A stretch of 64,000 bases of DNA from NCBI RefSeq assembly GCF_004799405.1, contig NZ_SSMW01000120.1, positions 43,484 to 107,483 on the forward strand, read 5' to 3'. Under the pieces are notes generated by a model. The model was not told the DNA's origin. It saw only the letters and a list, made by a program, of their open reading frames with translations, and searched no databases. This document shows, one piece after another, positions 61,239 to 64,000 of the stretch (position 1 is its first letter; the number at the start of each line of letters is the position of its first letter). The stretch comes from Bradyrhizobium sp. (GTDB lineage: Bacteria; Pseudomonadota; Alphaproteobacteria; Rhizobiales; Xanthobacteraceae). The position numbers and the translations under genes are program-made.

Positions 61239-61784
61239 CTAATTCAACCGACTGATAGTCGAGTGGCTCACGTTATACGATCGAGCTATTTCCGTAAGCA
61301 CCTCTCCAGCCTCCCGACGGGCAAGGGCCTCTCGTCGCTGATGGCTGGTCAACTTTGGCTTTCGACCAAGGAGTACTCCCCTCGCCTTTGCGCGCTCGCG
61401 CCCCTCCCCGGTTCGTGTCCGGATCAGTTCGCGCTCGAACTCGGCGAGACCGCCCAAAACGGTCAGCATCAAACGACCATGCGCCGTCGTGGTGTCAGCC
61501 CAAGTGTCTCTCAGCGACTTGAAGCCTGCCCCTCTTTCCCCGATCGTCCCCAACAGGTTCAACAGATCACGTGTGGACCGCGCCAAACGATCGAGCCTGG
61601 TGACGACCAACACGTCTCCTTTTGCCAGGACCGCCATTAGTCGCGTTAGCTGCTTGCGGTCCGACCGAGCGCCGCTGATCTTCTCCTGAAATATCTTTTC
61701 GCATTTTGCTGCTTTTAGCTCACCCAATTGGGCGGATAGAGATTGACCGTCAGTGCTCACCCGCGCGTATCCGTAAACCGCCAT
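61239..61784 (-). CDS. Serine recombinase, resolvase/invertase family
   Basis: A 181-residue resolvase: VYGYARVSTDGQSLSAQLGE (catalytic Ser in RVSTDGQ), GDVLVVTRLDRLARSTRDLL, LTVLGGLAEFERELIRTRTG, and a C-terminal helix-turn-helix (VLTEIARSYNVSHSTISRLN). It catalyses recombination between res sites of a transposon or plasmid. GGAGGGG precedes ATG 61784. No transposase of the same element is visible, so this is either a remnant of a Tn3-type transposon or a plasmid-like resolvase. Confidence 0.92.
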   Translation of the reverse strand: MAVYGYARVSTDGQSLSAQLGELKAAKCEKIFQEKISGARSDRKQLTRLMAVLAKGDVLVVTRLDRLARSTRDLLNLLGTIGERGAGFKSLRDTWADTTTAHGRLMLTVLGGLAEFERELIRTRTGEGRERAKARGVLLGRKPKLTSHQRREALARREAGEVLTEIARSYNVSHSTISRLN

Positions 61785-61810
61785 ATCGCCCCTCCATTTC
61801 GCACATATAA

Positions 61811-61880
61811 TATGCACAACATAAAGCCGCATTTTATACGAGTCAAGCATTCTGTGCATAAATCATGATTTTTGCACAAC
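61811..61880. promoter_or_regulatory. Putative res/operator site upstream of the resolvase
   Basis: TATGCACAAC (61811-61820), TGTGCA (61853-61858) and TTTGCACAAC (61871-61880) form direct and inverted copies around an AT-rich segment that also provides promoter-like TATAAT-type sequence. This is the place and shape expected for a resolvase site. Confidence 0.5.
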
Positions 61881-62063
61881 GCCTTTGGGTAACGGCCGGC
61901 AGGCCATGTTCTAAAAAGTTGGGCGGACATTCCGCGAAGCGGCGCCAGCACGCAAAAGTCGAGGGGGAGGGGAATGAGCAAATTCGACGCAAACGAGGTT
62001 GCAATGCTGACACGGCACCGCGCCGTCGGCTAATCGCCGCTTTAGTTCAGCCCATTTTTTATC

Positions 62064-62519
62064 CTACGTCGTGCATTCTATGAGCAGTGCTTGCACCGCG
62101 CCTTTTTGTTCAAGATGCGGGTCGTAAAGCCGGATCAGGTCCCGCAATATTGAATTTTCCAATGTCCTGTCGTTGTGCGAAGCCGATAAGTCGACAACAG
62201 CCTCGTCGAGATCGCCGAGCCGGTTGGAGCATGCGACCCGCGCTTTTGCGCGAACGCCATCAAGCGAGTCCGCGTTGGTATCGATCATTGTTTCGATGGT
62301 TCTGTTCCAGTGATCACCATTTTTATCGGCAAGAATTTCTTGTTCTAGAGCCAAAAGCATCAGGTCGTGCCCCATTTTCTGCAGAACGCTCACCTCAATT
62401 TGCCGTATGCGTACACGAGCGATGCCGAATTCGGCCGCAAGGTCTTCTAGCGACATCGGATTATCTGTGAGCACTCGCGCTTCAAATACACGACGCTCCC
62501 GTAAATTCAGTTTGTCCAT
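62064..62519 (-). CDS. Orphan sigma-70 region 4 protein (RpoH-like C-terminus)
   Basis: A 151-residue protein whose first 50 residues (LNLRERRVFEARVLTDNPMS, LEDLAAEFGIARVRIRQIEV) match region 4 of RpoH-type sigma factors, with the helix-turn-helix that reads the -35 box. Regions 1-3 are missing. The remaining 100 residues are unlike sigma factors. It may regulate transcription by competing for -35 elements or binding the polymerase flap, or be a remnant. Confidence 0.65.
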   Translation of the reverse strand: MDKLNLRERRVFEARVLTDNPMSLEDLAAEFGIARVRIRQIEVSVLQKMGHDLMLLALEQEILADKNGDHWNRTIETMIDTNADSLDGVRAKARVACSNRLGDLDEAVVDLSASHNDRTLENSILRDLIRLYDPHLEQKGAVQALLIECTT

Positions 62520-62532
62520 TATGGCTTCCCCG

Positions 62533-62580
62533 TTTTAAAAACGCTGATGCCCTGCGCAGCAACACAGGGCATCAGTAGCG
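62533..62580 (-). terminator. Strong hairpin terminator after the 85-residue gene
   Basis: CTGATGCCCTG (62544-62554) pairs perfectly with CAGGGCATCAG (62565-62575), extended by AAACG/CGTTT. On the minus strand a T run follows. The plus side also has T-rich flank, so it could work both ways. Confidence 0.75.
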
Positions 62581-62602
62581 TTTATCTTGCGAGAAGATGT
62601 CA

Positions 62603-62860
62603 TCAGGCATCTTCACCAATGAAAGCAAGTGTCGTTTTCTCCTCGTCAGGATCAGGACCGCAGACCATCTTGATCAATAAACCAGCGAGATGCTCGATCT
62701 GCATGTCGGTCATTTGGCTGTTGATCGGAATCGCCGGTCCCATCATCAAGCGCCCATTATCCTGATAATTTCTGATCGACAGATAGCGACCAGTCCCGGC
62801 AAAATCTCTATCACCTTCATAGTGTACGACTGCAACCCGCACATTTTTCACGTCAACCAT
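62603..62860 (-). CDS. Small hypothetical protein, 85 residues
   Basis: Not recognised. The frame starts with ATG after AGGAG at good spacing and is followed by a strong terminator, which argues for a real gene. It is a soluble, mildly acidic protein (VRVAVVHYEGDRDFAGTGRY, QIEHLAGLLIKMVC). Confidence 0.55.
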   Translation of the reverse strand: MVDVKNVRVAVVHYEGDRDFAGTGRYLSIRNYQDNGRLMMGPAIPINSQMTDMQIEHLAGLLIKMVCGPDPDEEKTTLAFIGEDA

Positions 62861-63198
62861 GGCTCATTCTCCTGCTTGCTGTTTCTGCAGGCCAGATCGC
62901 CTGCCCTATACACGTTTCAGCTCGCAGTTTCCCTAATTTGGCGACATGCCTTTGATTTCGTAGCGATTTTTATACGCAGGCCGAAAAAACGGTATCCTAC
63001 GGCGCAAGTTCTCATTGCGCCTGTGCCCACTCCATGCCGCGAGCAACGCGATTTGAGTGAGGTTTGGGTTCGATAAACCCGAAGTGCTACCGGCGACTTG
63101 CCTCGGCGCAGCCGAAGGCGTTGGATGCCGTCAGAGGCATGGTAAAAGGGGATGGAGTGGAACGGTGAGATCGCGCCCTGTCGCGTTTGGGGATACTC
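62861..63198. other. Region upstream of the secreted protein gene
   Basis: No supported gene; presumably holds divergent promoters for the 85-residue gene and the secreted protein. Confidence 0.35.
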
Positions 63199-63653
63199 AT
63201 GAAACGAGCATTGGTCCTGCTAGCTTTTTTTGGCCGGTGAGCGCCTCGGCTGATGAACTGCCGAAAAATCTGCTCCTGAAATGTGAAGGCAAGCTCACGA
63301 TCATTTTAACCAAGCCTACCATTGATTCGCTGTCGCCACATAAATTCGAGACCACCCTACGTTTAAAGGATGGAGAGTTGGCAGACACAGACTCGTTTTT
63401 TCTCAACACGAACAATTGCGAACTGAAAAATGGAGTTGTTATTTGTACCGGGAAGGCCGTTTATCCGAGCACCATCGACAACGGAAGTGAAAGCCGGGAG
63501 ATGAAGTCGTATATCAACAGGGAAACCGGGGAGTACAATTTTTTTATGGAGACGACGCACCACACCGGAAGCAATGCAACGGGCAAGAAAACAGAGGGCA
63601 TGAAATACATGCGTACGGGAATATGCCGTCCGATAAGTAAGCCCATATTTTGA
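63199..63653 (+). pseudogene. Secreted hypothetical protein, frame broken in a T run
   Basis: From ATG 63199 (GGGGA upstream) a signal peptide starts (MKRALVLLAFF) but meets a stop after 13 codons. The frame 1 base off gives PVSASADELPKNLLLKCEGK and continues to 63653. With one more T in the run 63235-63241 (7 T present) a perfect signal peptide cut after SASA would join a mature protein of about 130 residues. The mature part has two Cys pairs at most and no known family. A real frameshift, slippage switch or sequencing error. Confidence 0.6.
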
Positions 63654-63940
63654 CGGCCTCCCTGCCCGATTACTAAATCGCAGTTCATGACCATACGGAA
63701 CTCGAATGATTTCAGTATATCTCAAATGCGATCAGGAAACCTTTTGAATACGGCCCTACCCTTCAAGCGAAAGCGAACGGGTTTTCCGTATAGGGCGAAC
63801 GAATCCGATTCAGTTGTGGGTTTGGTTTGCTCGCAAGGGTCCCGTCTCATCCGGGCAATGGTCGCACTTGGCCGGTCGATGTCCGTTATGCGGAGGTGGT
63901 CTCAACCGGTTGACGCAACACTTTATCTTAGAGGGAAAGG

Positions 63941-64000
63941 ATGGAGTGTGGGATGGAACGGAGATTTCATAGAGGGTTTACTGCGGCGGAGAGGACGGAG
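63941..64000 (+). CDS. IS30-family transposase, N-terminal start (cut by window edge)
   Basis: Twenty codons are visible, ending in RRFHRGFTAAERTE, which resembles the beginning of IS30-type transposases of Bradyrhizobium. AGGGAAAGG lies just ahead of ATG 63941; ATG 63953 is an alternative. The left end of the insertion sequence should lie in the 100 bases before. Confidence 0.55.
   Translation, partial: MECGMERRFHRGFTAAERTE

Overview
The window comes from the chromosome of an alphaproteobacterium of the Bradyrhizobium/Rhodopseudomonas group. The evidence is the high-GC coding style, the split atpHAGDC operon whose AtpH start matches that group, the neighbourhood ctpA, EnvC-like, rlmH, rsfS, nadD, proA, proB, obgE, rpmA and rplU, and several palindromic intergenic repeats of a type common in Bradyrhizobium. 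This assignment rests on recognition of the genes, not on a database search.

Bases 1 to about 34,180 are conserved core. They hold an SDR tail, lpdA, a membrane protein, an alpha/beta hydrolase, a DUF4337 protein, xerC, priA, rlpA, the F1 ATP synthase operon (with an Ohr/OsmC gene inserted between atpG and atpD), two tandem RppH-type Nudix hydrolases, a polysaccharide deacetylase, ctpA and an EnvC-like gene, rlmH, rsfS, nadD, proA and proB, a glyoxalase, a Bug-type binding protein, a sulfatase/phosphonate hydrolase, obgE, a Tat-type binding protein, MaoC, a frameshifted EamA transporter, a GNAT acetyltransferase, rpmA, rplU and a ROK-family protein.

At 34,137 a tRNA-Ser(CGA) gene begins but is cut just after its anticodon stem. 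From there to the right edge the content is accessory. The first block (34.4-45.6 kb) looks like a defence cluster: an AbiJ-like N-terminus fused to TIR, a membrane protein with an internal duplication, a Tle1-like DUF2235 hydrolase, a degenerate tyrosine recombinase, a SIR2/DUF4020 system split over three overlapping reading frames, and a DUF2270 membrane protein.

The second block (46-61 kb) is the most interesting part: a bacterial microcompartment (BMC) locus whose enzymes are mostly of folate or one-carbon type. One minus-strand operon encodes a PanB-like protein, BMC-H, BMC-T, BMC-P, a CoA-acylating aldehyde dehydrogenase with a candidate C-terminal encapsulation helix, two small related proteins with a EutQ-N-like motif, and a FolB-like aldolase. 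Divergently read are a second PanB-like protein and a methylenetetrahydrofolate-reductase-like protein with a fused Cys-rich C-terminal domain. A LysR regulator and a thymidylate synthase follow, with overlapping divergent start codons. Both PanB-like proteins have lost residues that bind metal or substrate in E. coli PanB, so neither is likely to be an ordinary pantothenate enzyme. A TauABC/SsuABC-type transporter and a large arylsulfatase lie next to the operon on the same strand and may supply its substrate. The compartment looks like a one-carbon or hydroxymethyl-processing metabolosome; its substrate is unknown.

The last part (61-64 kb) holds a serine resolvase with its operator repeats, an orphan sigma-region-4 protein, a small protein followed by a strong terminator, a secreted protein whose signal peptide is out of frame by one base in a T run, and the start of an IS30-type transposase at the window edge.
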